Shown piece by piece: positions 8,242 to 16,275 of a stretch of DNA of 22,818 nt. Position 1 is the stretch's first letter. Every line of letters begins with the position of its first letter. A model generated the notes under the pieces. That model searched no databases. It worked only from the letters and a program-made list of their open reading frames with translations, and was not told where the DNA came from. Both the position numbers and the translations under genes were made by a program. Source of the stretch: Thiobacillaceae bacterium (GTDB taxonomy: Bacteria; Pseudomonadota; Gammaproteobacteria; Burkholderiales; Thiobacillaceae); the NCBI GenBank assembly GCA_024643305.1, contig JAHENE010000003.1, forward strand, positions 1-22,818. Reading direction: 5' to 3'.

Positions 8242-9195
8242 ATGAGCGTCATCTGCTATGCCCAGCGCCTGCTGAACCCTTTCCGTGGGGTGGTCAACGT
8301 CATCAAGTACCAGTCGGCCGAGGCGGTTACCCTGGACGGGGCGCACTGGGACATTTATGTAGCCAACGAGGCGCTCAGCGTGGGCCTGAAAGGCAAGGCC
8401 CAGATCAGCGACATCCGCTACGGAAACTGGTCGGAATCCGGGGGGCTCAAGCGCGGGCCGATCTACCCGTCGGACGACTTCAAGCGCATGGAAGTGCAGG
8501 GACACATCGTTTATGAGTACCTGCGCCAGCATCATCGGGATGTACCTTTTGCCTTTGCCGACCGGTTTGAGTTGTGGCTGCTGAATGCGGCACGCAAACC
8601 GCTGGCATTGATACACAGCGTACTTACAAGGGAAGAGATGTCGGCCGACGTGCCTCGGCAGTGGCGCGCAGGCTTTGCGGCAGAAGAGCAGTTTCGCAGC
8701 GCCGCGATAAATGACGCGGAAAACAGTGCGGCAGCACTGGGGGATCATGTCAATCGGCGCGCAGCCTCCTGGCAATGGATTGCGCGCGATGAGCGTGGCG
8801 GAGGCATGGGCATGACCGCTAAAGATGGCAGCGTACAGGGCGAACTGTTTGAACGGGCAGATTTCCCGGGGTTGTTTCTTGCTGCAGATGAATCCGATAG
8901 GGAGTATTCGAAGCTGGCAAAAGATTATCTGAAATGGCAGGCGCCCTGGCTGTTATTGCTGGACACGCTTTCAATCGAAGCACGGCGCGGAATGGAAATG
9001 CAGGCACGGGATAGGGCGGCTGAAATGGTCAAGCAGCACCGGCTGTATCCGGCGCTTGTTGATCCTGCGCAGATCAAGGCGGCACTGGTGGAAATGGTCT
9101 TGAGGGAAAAACAGCCGGCCATGAAAGACAACGCCAATACGGGCTTGTCGCCCTATTACATCGAACTTAGTCCGGCTGGCGGAGAATACACATAA
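8242..9195 (+). CDS. Unrecognised 317-residue protein upstream of bioA
   Basis: I do not recognise this protein. It is soluble, with no signal peptide or membrane segment. The first half is rich in beta-type sequence (for example VTLDGAHWDIYVANEAL and KAQISDIRYGNWS), the second half is mostly helical and charged (about residues 200-300). No catalytic motif or cysteine cluster stands out. An in-frame stop 6 nt upstream fixes ATG 8242 as the first start; the only purine stretch, GAGG, is too close (one base away) for normal initiation, so a leaderless mRNA is possible. Its stop overlaps the bioA start (TAATG), indicating coupling. Context does not show whether it works in biotin synthesis. Confidence 0.75.
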   Translation: MSVICYAQRLLNPFRGVVNVIKYQSAEAVTLDGAHWDIYVANEALSVGLKGKAQISDIRYGNWSESGGLKRGPIYPSDDFKRMEVQGHIVYEYLRQHHRDVPFAFADRFELWLLNAARKPLALIHSVLTREEMSADVPRQWRAGFAAEEQFRSAAINDAENSAAALGDHVNRRAASWQWIARDERGGGMGMTAKDGSVQGELFERADFPGLFLAADESDREYSKLAKDYLKWQAPWLLLLDTLSIEARRGMEMQARDRAAEMVKQHRLYPALVDPAQIKAALVEMVLREKQPAMKDNANTGLSPYYIELSPAGGEYT

Positions 9196-10496
9196 TGTCA
9201 GATTTGCAAGACCGCTCCCGCCGGTTTCTATGGCATCCCTGCACCCAGATGAAACACCTGGAGGCGTGGCCGCCGCTCGCTATCGCCAAAGGTGAAGGCC
9301 CTTGGCTGATCGACGAATCGGGCAAGCGTTATCTGGACGGGATTTCTTCCTGGTGGGTCAATCTGTTTGGCCATGCCAATCCGCGCATCAATGCCGCCAT
9401 CATCGATCAGCTTGGAAAAATTGAGCATGTCATGCTGGCAGGCTGCACACATGAGCCGGTTGTCGAATTGTCGGAGCGCCTTGCGAAGCTCACGGGACTG
9501 GGCCATGCGTTCTATGGCTCGGACGGCGCATCCGCCACCGAGATCGCATTGAAAATGAGTTTTCATTTCTGGCGCAACTCAGGAAAGAGTGAAAAAATTC
9601 ATTTCATCAGCCTGCAAAACGGCTATCACGGCGAAACCGTGGGTGCCTTGTCGGTAACTGACGTGGCGCTGTTCAAGGATGTGTACGCGCCGCTGTTGCG
9701 CCAGTCCGCGCAAATGCCCTCGCCGGATTTTCGCCTGGCTGAAGCAGGAGAATCTGCTGAAGCCTTTGCGCTACGCTGTGCAGAGGCGTTGGAAACGCAT
9801 TTGCAGCACCATGCCGACACCACCGCTGCTTTCATTCTTGAACCGCTGGTGCAAGGTGCAACCGGCATGGCCATGTATCACCCGGTTTATCTTGCCAAAG
9901 CGAGAGAGTTATGTACCCAGTACCAGGTGCATTTGATCGCCGATGAAATTGCCGTCGGTTTTGGCAGAACGGGAACCATGTTCGCCTGCGAGCAGGCGAA
10001 CATCAGGCCGGATTTGATGTGTCTGTCCAAGGGCATCAGCGGCGGTTATATGCCCTTGTCTTGTGTGCTGACCACAGACGAAATCTACGAGGCGTTTTAT
10101 GGGGATGAAACTGCCAGCGGCTTTCTGCATTCACATTCCTATACGGGCAATCCTCTCGCCTGCCGGGCAGCGCTGGCGGTACTGGATATTTTTGAACAGG
10201 ACGATGTCATCGCCGTTAATCGCAAAAAAGCCGAGGCCTTTACCGAACTGATGGAACCACTGAGAAACCATGCGCGCGTACAGCACTTCCGGCATCTGGG
10301 CATGATCTGGGCGTTCGATGTAACCGATGCATCCAAGGGCTTTTCGCGAACCTTTGCCCAGAGCGTGCTGGATCAGGGGGTGCTTTTGCGACCCATTGGG
10401 AGGACGGTTTACTGCATGCCCCCATACGTTGTTGATATTGATCAGATGGCAGGGATGGTAATAGCTGTGACCAACGCATTGAAGGGTATCGAATAA
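9195..10496 (+). CDS. bioA: Adenosylmethionine-8-amino-7-oxononanoate aminotransferase
   Basis: A 433-residue cytoplasmic PLP enzyme that turns 8-amino-7-oxononanoate (KAPA) into 7,8-diaminononanoate (DAPA) in biotin synthesis, with S-adenosylmethionine as usual amino donor. Seen: WHPCTQM (13-19) and SSWWVNLFGH (51-60), which are BioA-specific; YHGET (144-148); the PLP aspartate in ADEIAVGFGRTG (Asp250); the Schiff-base lysine in LSKGISGG (Lys279); and HSHSYTGNPLACR (312-324). Length fits the family. It starts one base inside the upstream stop and is followed without gap by the next ATG. No other bio gene is in the window. Confidence 0.97.
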   Translation: MSDLQDRSRRFLWHPCTQMKHLEAWPPLAIAKGEGPWLIDESGKRYLDGISSWWVNLFGHANPRINAAIIDQLGKIEHVMLAGCTHEPVVELSERLAKLTGLGHAFYGSDGASATEIALKMSFHFWRNSGKSEKIHFISLQNGYHGETVGALSVTDVALFKDVYAPLLRQSAQMPSPDFRLAEAGESAEAFALRCAEALETHLQHHADTTAAFILEPLVQGATGMAMYHPVYLAKARELCTQYQVHLIADEIAVGFGRTGTMFACEQANIRPDLMCLSKGISGGYMPLSCVLTTDEIYEAFYGDETASGFLHSHSYTGNPLACRAALAVLDIFEQDDVIAVNRKKAEAFTELMEPLRNHARVQHFRHLGMIWAFDVTDASKGFSRTFAQSVLDQGVLLRPIGRTVYCMPPYVVDIDQMAGMVIAVTNALKGIE

Positions 10497-11909
10497 ATGA
10501 ACATCACATTTCTTGGCGCGGTGAACGAAGTTACTGGTTCATGCTATCTGGTGGAAACGGAGTTCGTGCGCTTTCTGGTTGATTGCGGAATGTTCCAGGG
10601 TTTGGGTTCAAACGAGAAGAACCGCGAGGCACTGGAATGGAATGTCAGCGAGCTGGATTTTGCACTGGTGACGCATGCGCACATCGATCATTCAGGGCTG
10701 CTGCCGCTGCTGGTTGCCAAGGGGTTCGATGGCGCCATTTACACCACGCGCGCCACCTGCGATTTATTGGAGGTGATGCTGCTGGATTCTGCGCACATCC
10801 AGGAAAAGGAAGCTGAATGGGCACGCGAACGCGAGCGCCGCGGCAACAACCTTCGCGACCCTGAAAGCGTGAACCCGCTTTATACCGTGGCCGAGGCACG
10901 CAATTGCCTCAGGCAATTGCATGGCGTGGGTTATGACGTGGAAGTGCGCCCGCACCCGACCGTAAAAGTGCGTTATCGCGATGCGGGCCACATTCTCGGC
11001 TCGGCCATTGTGGAGGTGTGGCTGGAAACAGAAGGGGTCACTCGAAAGATTGTGTTCTCTGGCGATCTTGGCCAACCCGGCCACCCATTGATGAATGATC
11101 CTGCGCCCATAGAGCAGGCGGATTATTTGCTGGTGGAGTCCACTTATGGCAATCGCTTGCACAGGCCGCTGGACCAGACCACGGAAGAACTGGTCGATGC
11201 GGTCAACGATACCTTGCAGCAGCGTCGAGGCAATATCCTTATCCCGGCCTTTGCCGTGGGCCGCACGCAGGACATGTTATTTATCCTGTCTGAACTGGCG
11301 CAGGAAGGCAGGCTGATATCGAAGCCCCGTATTTTTGTCGACTCGCCCATGGCCAAGGCCGCAACCGAAGTCACTCTAAAGCACCATCGGCTTCTCGATG
11401 AGGAAGGGCGGCACTTCATGCGCGAGTTGCAGAGCAACCACCATATGCCGTTGCCCATCAGCTTTACCGAAAGCGTGGAAGACTCCAAGGCCATTAATCG
11501 GGTAAGCGGCGGTGCCATCATCATTGCCGCCTCGGGCATGTGCGACGCCGGGCGCATCAAGCATCATCTGCGCAACAATCTCTCGCGTGAGGAGAACAGT
11601 ATTATCTTCGTCGGCTTTCAGGCCCAAGGCACGCTGGGGCGCAAACTGGTGGATGGCGCCACGGAAGTGCGCCTTTTTGGTGAGGACATTCCGGTGCGGG
11701 CGCGGCGCTACACCATCGGTGGCTTGTCAGCGCATGCCGACCAGGCGGCGCTGATGGGGTGGCTGGGCCATTTCAAAAAGCCGCCGCGGAAATGCTTCGT
11801 CGTGCATGGCGAAGAGGAAACCGCAAAATTGTTTGCCGACAAGATTCATTCCGAACTGGATTGGGACGTGCTCAATCCAGAGGCCGGGAAGCGTTACACC
11901 CTTGCCTGA
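10497..11909 (+). CDS. Metallo-beta-lactamase-fold beta-CASP protein (RNase-like)
   Basis: A 470-residue cytoplasmic protein of the MBL/beta-CASP family, which includes RNA-cleaving enzymes such as CPSF-73 and bacterial relatives. Seen: the zinc motif HAHIDH (60-65), AGHILGSA with His165, SGDLG with Asp190, ESTYGNR (214-220), the beta-CASP insert with GNILIPAFAVGRTQ, GLSAHADQ with His413, and VHGEEE with His437. All metal ligands appear intact, so it should be an active two-zinc nuclease; the RNA target is unknown. It has no KH or other added RNA-binding domain. It starts directly after the bioA stop (TAAATG), hence the same transcript. Confidence 0.88.
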   Translation: MNITFLGAVNEVTGSCYLVETEFVRFLVDCGMFQGLGSNEKNREALEWNVSELDFALVTHAHIDHSGLLPLLVAKGFDGAIYTTRATCDLLEVMLLDSAHIQEKEAEWARERERRGNNLRDPESVNPLYTVAEARNCLRQLHGVGYDVEVRPHPTVKVRYRDAGHILGSAIVEVWLETEGVTRKIVFSGDLGQPGHPLMNDPAPIEQADYLLVESTYGNRLHRPLDQTTEELVDAVNDTLQQRRGNILIPAFAVGRTQDMLFILSELAQEGRLISKPRIFVDSPMAKAATEVTLKHHRLLDEEGRHFMRELQSNHHMPLPISFTESVEDSKAINRVSGGAIIIAASGMCDAGRIKHHLRNNLSREENSIIFVGFQAQGTLGRKLVDGATEVRLFGEDIPVRARRYTIGGLSAHADQAALMGWLGHFKKPPRKCFVVHGEEETAKLFADKIHSELDWDVLNPEAGKRYTLA

Positions 11910-11926
11910 GCCGGTAAACTAGCCAG

Positions 11927-13354
11927 ATGAAATTCGTGCGCAAGTTCTATTTGTTTTTCCTCCTGTTGACTGCAGGCATGCAGGTTTCGGCCAACGGCTT
12001 GCCTCAAGCGGTATCGCAGGCGCTGGAAAAAGCCGGCATTCCGCAGGAATCCGTTTCCATCTTCGTGCAGCCGCTTGAGGGCGGCTCCCCGCTGCTGAGC
12101 ATGAACGCCGGCAAGCCGATGAACCCGGCTTCCACCATGAAGCTGGTCACGACTTACGCCGCGCTGAAAAGCCTGGGCCCGGCCTACACCTGGAAAACAA
12201 GAATCTGGCCTACGGGCGAAATCAGGGAAGGCAAGCTGCAGGGTGATCTCGTCATTCGCGGCGGCGGCGATCCTTATCTCACGCTGGAGCGCATGTGGCT
12301 CATGCAGCGTGCGCTGCGCGAAAAAGGCGTGCGAGAAATAAGCGGCAACCTGGTGATGGATCTTTCCCTCTATGACCTGCCGCCCATGGACCCCGGCCTG
12401 TTCGATGGCGAACCGCTGGCCGGCTACAATGCCATCCCCGCATCGCTCATCGCCAACTTCAACGTGCAGACTGTGCGCCTGCTGCCCAATGGCGACATCG
12501 TCGAAGTCCGGCCCGAACTGAATCTGGCCGGCGTAAAGCTGACATCCAAACTCAAACTGACGGATGGCCCCTGCAATGGCTGGCGCGATAGCGTCAAGCC
12601 GGGCATTCCGGACATTGCCGTGCTTGAAATCGTGTTTGAGGGAAGCTATCCGCGCGCCTGCGGCGAGAAGGAATTGACCTTGAGTCTTTTCAGCCCCGCG
12701 TTCAATTTTGCCCAGGTGTTTCGTGCCCTGTGGGAGGAGTCCGGCGGCAAGTGGCAGGGGAGTGCCGTGTTTGGCAAGGCGCCGGCAGATGTTGCGCCGT
12801 TGGTCGAATTCGAATCGCCGCCGCTGGCCGATGTCATCCGCCCGCTCAACAAATACTCCAGCAACGTCATGACGCGCATGCTGTTCCTGACCCTGGGGCA
12901 GGAAAAATTCGGCGAGCCCGCGACGCTGGGCAAGTCGGTCATGGCCATGCGCGAGACCCTTCGCGGAGACAACCTGGATTTCACCGAACTGTTTATGGAA
13001 AACGGCGCGGGGCTCTCGCGCGATGCCCGCATCAGCGCGCACAGCATGGGCCAGGTTTTGCTGGCGGCCTACAAGAGCCCGCACTTTTCCGAACTGGAAT
13101 CGGCGCTGCCCATCGCCGCCACCGACGGCACCCTGAAAAAGAAATTCAACGGCAGCGCCTTTAGCGGCCATGCCCATCTCAAGACCGGCAGCCTCAAGGA
13201 CGTGCGTGCCCTGGCCGGCTATCTCAACGACCGCAACGGTCGGCGCCTGGCGCTGGTCATGTTCATCAACCACGAAAACGCGGGGAAATCCGAAGCCGCG
13301 CAGGGCGAACTGCTCGAATGGGTCTGGCAAGGCGCGGCGGCAGGCAGCGAATAA
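11927..13354 (+). CDS. dacB: D-alanyl-D-alanine carboxypeptidase/endopeptidase, PBP4 type
   Basis: A 475-residue periplasmic penicillin-binding protein of the S13 family that trims or cuts peptidoglycan cross-links. Seen: a signal peptide (MKFVRKFYLFFLLL, cleavage near VSA at 20-22), the serine motif SxxK (Ser69-Thr-Met-Lys72), the SxN motif (Ser311-Ser312-Asn313), and KTG (419-421) followed by SLKDVRALAGY. The long insert between SxxK and SxN is typical of PBP4. All catalytic residues are present. It follows the beta-CASP gene by 17 nt and lacks a clear ribosome binding site; it is the last gene of this operon. Confidence 0.95.
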   Translation: MKFVRKFYLFFLLLTAGMQVSANGLPQAVSQALEKAGIPQESVSIFVQPLEGGSPLLSMNAGKPMNPASTMKLVTTYAALKSLGPAYTWKTRIWPTGEIREGKLQGDLVIRGGGDPYLTLERMWLMQRALREKGVREISGNLVMDLSLYDLPPMDPGLFDGEPLAGYNAIPASLIANFNVQTVRLLPNGDIVEVRPELNLAGVKLTSKLKLTDGPCNGWRDSVKPGIPDIAVLEIVFEGSYPRACGEKELTLSLFSPAFNFAQVFRALWEESGGKWQGSAVFGKAPADVAPLVEFESPPLADVIRPLNKYSSNVMTRMLFLTLGQEKFGEPATLGKSVMAMRETLRGDNLDFTELFMENGAGLSRDARISAHSMGQVLLAAYKSPHFSELESALPIAATDGTLKKKFNGSAFSGHAHLKTGSLKDVRALAGYLNDRNGRRLALVMFINHENAGKSEAAQGELLEWVWQGAAAGSE

Positions 13355-13396
13355 ATACTGACTGCCATGCATGCATGGACTGATTTCAGGGTCGCC

Positions 13397-13419
13397 TAGG
13401 CCGGTTGGCCTATTTCTTT
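13397..13419 (+). terminator. Likely terminator after dacB
   Basis: TAGGCC (13397-13402), loop GGTT, GGCCTA (13407-13412), followed by TTTCTTT. A short 6-bp stem with four GC pairs and a T-rich tail, 42 nt after the dacB stop. A separate 14-bp palindrome, CCATGCATGCATGG (13365-13378), lies just before it, with no clear role. Confidence 0.5.
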
Positions 13420-13508
13420 AGTTATATTGCTTCGAGCAGGGCGAAGGCGTTTACTTCCAGAATAATTCCCGGTGCGCAATGCAGGGAAACAAGAAACAGG
13501 GGGGAGTC

Positions 13509-13706
13509 ATGAAGCAGGTTCAACACGCTGGGCGAAAGTCACCCCAGAGGGATTTTCTTAAACAGTTTCCAGCTTGGGCATTCCTGTTCGCCATGCTTTC
13601 GCCTGGCGCATTTGCAAACGGGACGGAGGGTCAGGAAATTGACAACGTAGGAGTCCTTGCGTTGATGGCGCAACGGGCGATGCCATTGCACTCCTGGATA
13701 GCATGA
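13509..13706 (+). CDS. Possible small exported peptide (65 aa) or gene remnant
   Basis: The ATG at 13509 follows a strong ribosome binding site (GGGGGGAG). The 65-residue product begins with a basic stretch, then FPAWAFLFAMLSPGAFA, which resembles a signal peptide with cleavage after AFA; about 29 residues would remain. I recognise no family. The last part may be out of frame: read one base earlier from 13676, the sequence gives GDAIALLDSMMGAR and a stop at 13718-13720, which looks more protein-like than the present end. It may thus be a real small secreted peptide, a frameshifted gene or chance. The rest of the gap between dacB and the regulator holds only the terminator and operator listed here. 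Confidence 0.35.
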   Translation: MKQVQHAGRKSPQRDFLKQFPAWAFLFAMLSPGAFANGTEGQEIDNVGVLALMAQRAMPLHSWIA

Positions 13707-13776
13707 TGGGGGCGCGCTGATTCCGGCCAGTTTATCCCGTAGCCATGTGCTTGTTGTTTATTTTGCGCATGACGGC

Positions 13777-13814
13777 TTGACAAACATGACTACATAACTA
13801 ACTATATAGTCATG
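13777..13814 (+). promoter_or_regulatory. Promoter and operator-like dyad at the start of the lipid operon
   Basis: TTGACA (13777-13782) is a perfect -35. The -10 is unclear: TATATA (13803-13808) is the best sequence but with a 20-bp spacer. Over it lies a 30-bp dyad: CATGACTA (13785-13792) and TAGTCATG (13807-13814) are exact inverted copies, and ATA/TAT inside extend the symmetry. A third CATGAC sits at 13768. The right arm contains the ATG start of the ArsR-type gene, which suggests tight autorepression. Confidence 0.7.
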
Positions 13815-14135
13815 AAATCTGAATACCTTACACGCGGGCTTCCTCCGGAATGGAACGAAGTGTCCAAAGTCTTTACTGCGCTGGGTGACGGATGGCGCCA
13901 GCGCATTCTGCTTGCGTTCGAGCCGGGCGAGTCCTTGTCCATCCAGCAGATTGCGGAACAACTGCCCCTGTCCAGAACTGCGGTCGTTCATCATCTCAAA
14001 GCCTTGCGGGATGCGGGAATTCTGGTCAGTGGGAAATCTGGGCGCGAGACCTTGTATCGCCTGGAAGCGGCAAAAGTGCAATGGGGCCTTGATGCCCTGC
14101 AAACCTATCTCAACGCATTGCGAGAGGAGAAGTGA
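13812..14135 (+). CDS. ArsR-type winged-helix transcriptional regulator
   Basis: A 107-residue DNA-binding protein with one winged helix-turn-helix: VFTALGDGWRQRILLAF (20-36), LSIQQIAEQLPLSRTAVVHHLKALRDAGIL (42-71), and a wing SGKSGRETLYRL. It has no cysteine at all and only the HH of the recognition helix, so it is not a classic metal-sensing ArsR/SmtB; the signal is more likely a lipid, another small molecule or nothing. The ATG at 13812 lies inside the operator dyad and has no ribosome binding site; a GTG at 13860 (residue 17) behind GGAA is a possible alternative start that keeps the fold. It ends one base before aas, so it most likely controls that operon. Confidence 0.85.
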   Translation: MKSEYLTRGLPPEWNEVSKVFTALGDGWRQRILLAFEPGESLSIQQIAEQLPLSRTAVVHHLKALRDAGILVSGKSGRETLYRLEAAKVQWGLDALQTYLNALREEK

Positions 14136-14136
14136 C

Positions 14137-16275
14137 ATGCGCAGGCTGTTCAAGGGAGTGATGAGAGGCCTGTTCCGAATGCTGTTCCGGGTGCGGGTGA
14201 ATGGACAGCTTCCGCGGTTGTCGAACGAGCGGCTGTTGATTGTTGCCAATCATGAGTCTTTTCTGGACGGGATGTTGCTGGGCGCATTCCTGCCCATCGA
14301 CCCAGTCTTCGTGGTCAATACGGAAATCGCCAGGAATCCGCTGGTCCGCATGGTACTGGCAATGGTGGATTATCTGGCGGTCGATCCGGTCAATCCGCTG
14401 GCCATGCGTCGCGTGGTCAAGCTGCTGGAATCGGGCAGGCCGGTGGTCATTTTTCCTGAAGGCCGGATTACGGTGACCGGAGGTTTGATGAAGGTGTACG
14501 ACGGCCCGGCCTTCGCGGCGGCAAGGACCGGCGCGACCATCGTTCCGATCCACATAGACGGCGCGGTGCGTACCTGGTTTAGCCGCGTATCGGGACGGTA
14601 TCCTAAGTCGCTCTTTCCGAAGCTGGCCTTGACGCTGCAGGCGCCGACCAGAATCCCTCCCTTGCAATCGACGAGCGCGAAACTTCGCCGCCGTGAAGCG
14701 GGCGAGCACATGAGAAAAATCATGCAGCACATGTTATTTGCCAGCCAGCCCAGACAAACGATTCCACAGGCGTTCTTGCAGGCTCGCCGGGTATACGGCT
14801 CGGACAGGGCATGCATCGAGGACATGAAGCCGACCCGCCTGACCTGTGGCGAAATGTGGAAGATGTCGATGGGCATCGCCAGGTTGTGTTCGCGTATGAC
14901 CCGCAACGGCGAAGTGGTGGGCGTGCTGATGCCCAATATGGCGTCGACGGTGGGGCTGATTCTTGGGCTGCAATCTACAGGCCGCATCCCGGCCCTACTC
15001 AATTACACCGCAGGCGCGGAAGGTGTGCAGTCGGCCTGCACGGCGGCATGCATAGGGCAGATCATTACTTCACGCGCCTTTATCGAAAAAGCCGGGCTGC
15101 AAGCTTTGCTGGATGGCTTGCAGGGCGTGCGCGTGCATTTCCTGGAGGACATGCGCAAGGATATGACAGCGTTCGACAAGGTGTGGATCTTGGCCATGAT
15201 GGCCATGCCCGGCCATGCCATCAGCCAGAGAGACCCGGAAAAGCCGGGTGTGGTGCTGTTCACGTCGGGTACCGAAGGCAAGCCCAAGGGCGTTGCGCTC
15301 TCGCATCGGGCCATTTTGGCAAATGTGTCACAAATACGGGCCATCATCGATTACACGCCGGATGACAAGGTTCTCAATGCGCTTCCCTTGTTCCATTCGT
15401 TTGGGCTGACGGCAGGGACGTTCCTGCCCCTGCTGTCGGGTGCGGAAATCGTGCTTTATCCGACGCCCTTGCATTACAAGATCATTCCCGAGCTGGCATA
15501 CGATCGAAACTGCACGGTTTTGTACGGGACCAGCACATTTCTGGGCCAGTATGCCAAGCATGCGCATCCCTACGATTTCCACAAAATGCGCTATGTGATT
15601 GCCGGTGCGGAAAAGCTCAACGAAACCGTGCGCCAGTCATGGGTGGAAAAATTCGGGATACGAATTCTTGAAGGCTATGGCGCAACGGAGACGGCGCCGG
15701 TGCTGGCTGTCAATACCCCGCAGGCCTACAAGGCAGGGACCGTGGGCCAGTTTCTTCCTGGTATAGAGGCGAAGATCATTCCCGTGCCCGGCATAGAGCA
15801 TGGTGGCATGTTGCATGTGCATGGTCCCAATCTCATGTCAGGTTATTACCGCTTTGAAAAACCGGGAGAACTGGAGCCACCCCGAAGCGAAGCCGGCGAG
15901 GGCTGGTACAACACTGGTGATGTTGCCGAGATGGATGCTGAAGGCTTCGTGCGCATATTGGGCCGCGTAAAGCGGTTTGCCAAAATCGCGGGTGAAATGG
16001 TATCGCTGGAAGTGGTGGAAAAGCTGGCGGGTTCGGTTTCTCCGGACAAGCAGCATGCAGTCGTTTCCGTGCCTGATGAGAAAAGGGGTGAATCGATCAT
16101 CTTGTTCAGCACGGACGATGCAATGAGCCGTGAAGCATTGCAGCAGTCTGCGCGCGAGCAGGGATTGCCAGAAATCGCCATTCCGCGCGCAATAAGAATC
16201 CTTGTAGCCATACCCGTGCTGGGCACGGGCAAGACCGATTACTTCGCCTTGAAAAATATGGCGGAATCATCATGA
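14137..16275 (+). CDS. aas: Bifunctional lysophospholipid acyltransferase / acyl-ACP synthetase
   Basis: A 712-residue membrane-bound enzyme that reacylates lysophospholipids, mainly 2-acyl-glycerophosphoethanolamine, using fatty acids it first activates onto bound ACP. The N-terminal PlsC domain has NHESFLDG (His39, Asp44) and FPEGRI (106-111). The C-terminal AMP-binding domain has LFTSGTEGKPKG (374-385), EGYGATE (512-518), WYNTGD (590-595) and the adenylation lysine in GTGKTDY (Lys699). Length and order closely match E. coli Aas (719 aa). ATG 14137 has a good ribosome binding site (AGAGGAGA); the open frame extends upstream into the regulator gene, but that part is not coding. It overlaps the amidohydrolase by 4 nt. 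LplT, its usual partner, is two genes downstream. Confidence 0.96.
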   Translation: MRRLFKGVMRGLFRMLFRVRVNGQLPRLSNERLLIVANHESFLDGMLLGAFLPIDPVFVVNTEIARNPLVRMVLAMVDYLAVDPVNPLAMRRVVKLLESGRPVVIFPEGRITVTGGLMKVYDGPAFAAARTGATIVPIHIDGAVRTWFSRVSGRYPKSLFPKLALTLQAPTRIPPLQSTSAKLRRREAGEHMRKIMQHMLFASQPRQTIPQAFLQARRVYGSDRACIEDMKPTRLTCGEMWKMSMGIARLCSRMTRNGEVVGVLMPNMASTVGLILGLQSTGRIPALLNYTAGAEGVQSACTAACIGQIITSRAFIEKAGLQALLDGLQGVRVHFLEDMRKDMTAFDKVWILAMMAMPGHAISQRDPEKPGVVLFTSGTEGKPKGVALSHRAILANVSQIRAIIDYTPDDKVLNALPLFHSFGLTAGTFLPLLSGAEIVLYPTPLHYKIIPELAYDRNCTVLYGTSTFLGQYAKHAHPYDFHKMRYVIAGAEKLNETVRQSWVEKFGIRILEGYGATETAPVLAVNTPQAYKAGTVGQFLPGIEAKIIPVPGIEHGGMLHVHGPNLMSGYYRFEKPGELEPPRSEAGEGWYNTGDVAEMDAEGFVRILGRVKRFAKIAGEMVSLEVVEKLAGSVSPDKQHAVVSVPDEKRGESIILFSTDDAMSREALQQSAREQGLPEIAIPRAIRILVAIPVLGTGKTDYFALKNMAESS

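Noticed and set aside
11894..13372. Minus-strand open frame of 492 codons opposite dacB
   Set aside because: dacB has a signal peptide and all PBP4 motifs; the antisense frame has no domain and reflects GC-rich third positions.
13365..13378. CCATGCATGCATGG palindrome as a protein-binding site
   Set aside because: It is a single copy just after dacB, made of a simple ATGC repeat, with no gene start nearby; it may be chance.
13885..14136. Upstream extension of the aas reading frame
   Set aside because: It runs through the regulator gene in another frame; the ATG at 14137 has a good ribosome binding site and matches the start of E. coli Aas.
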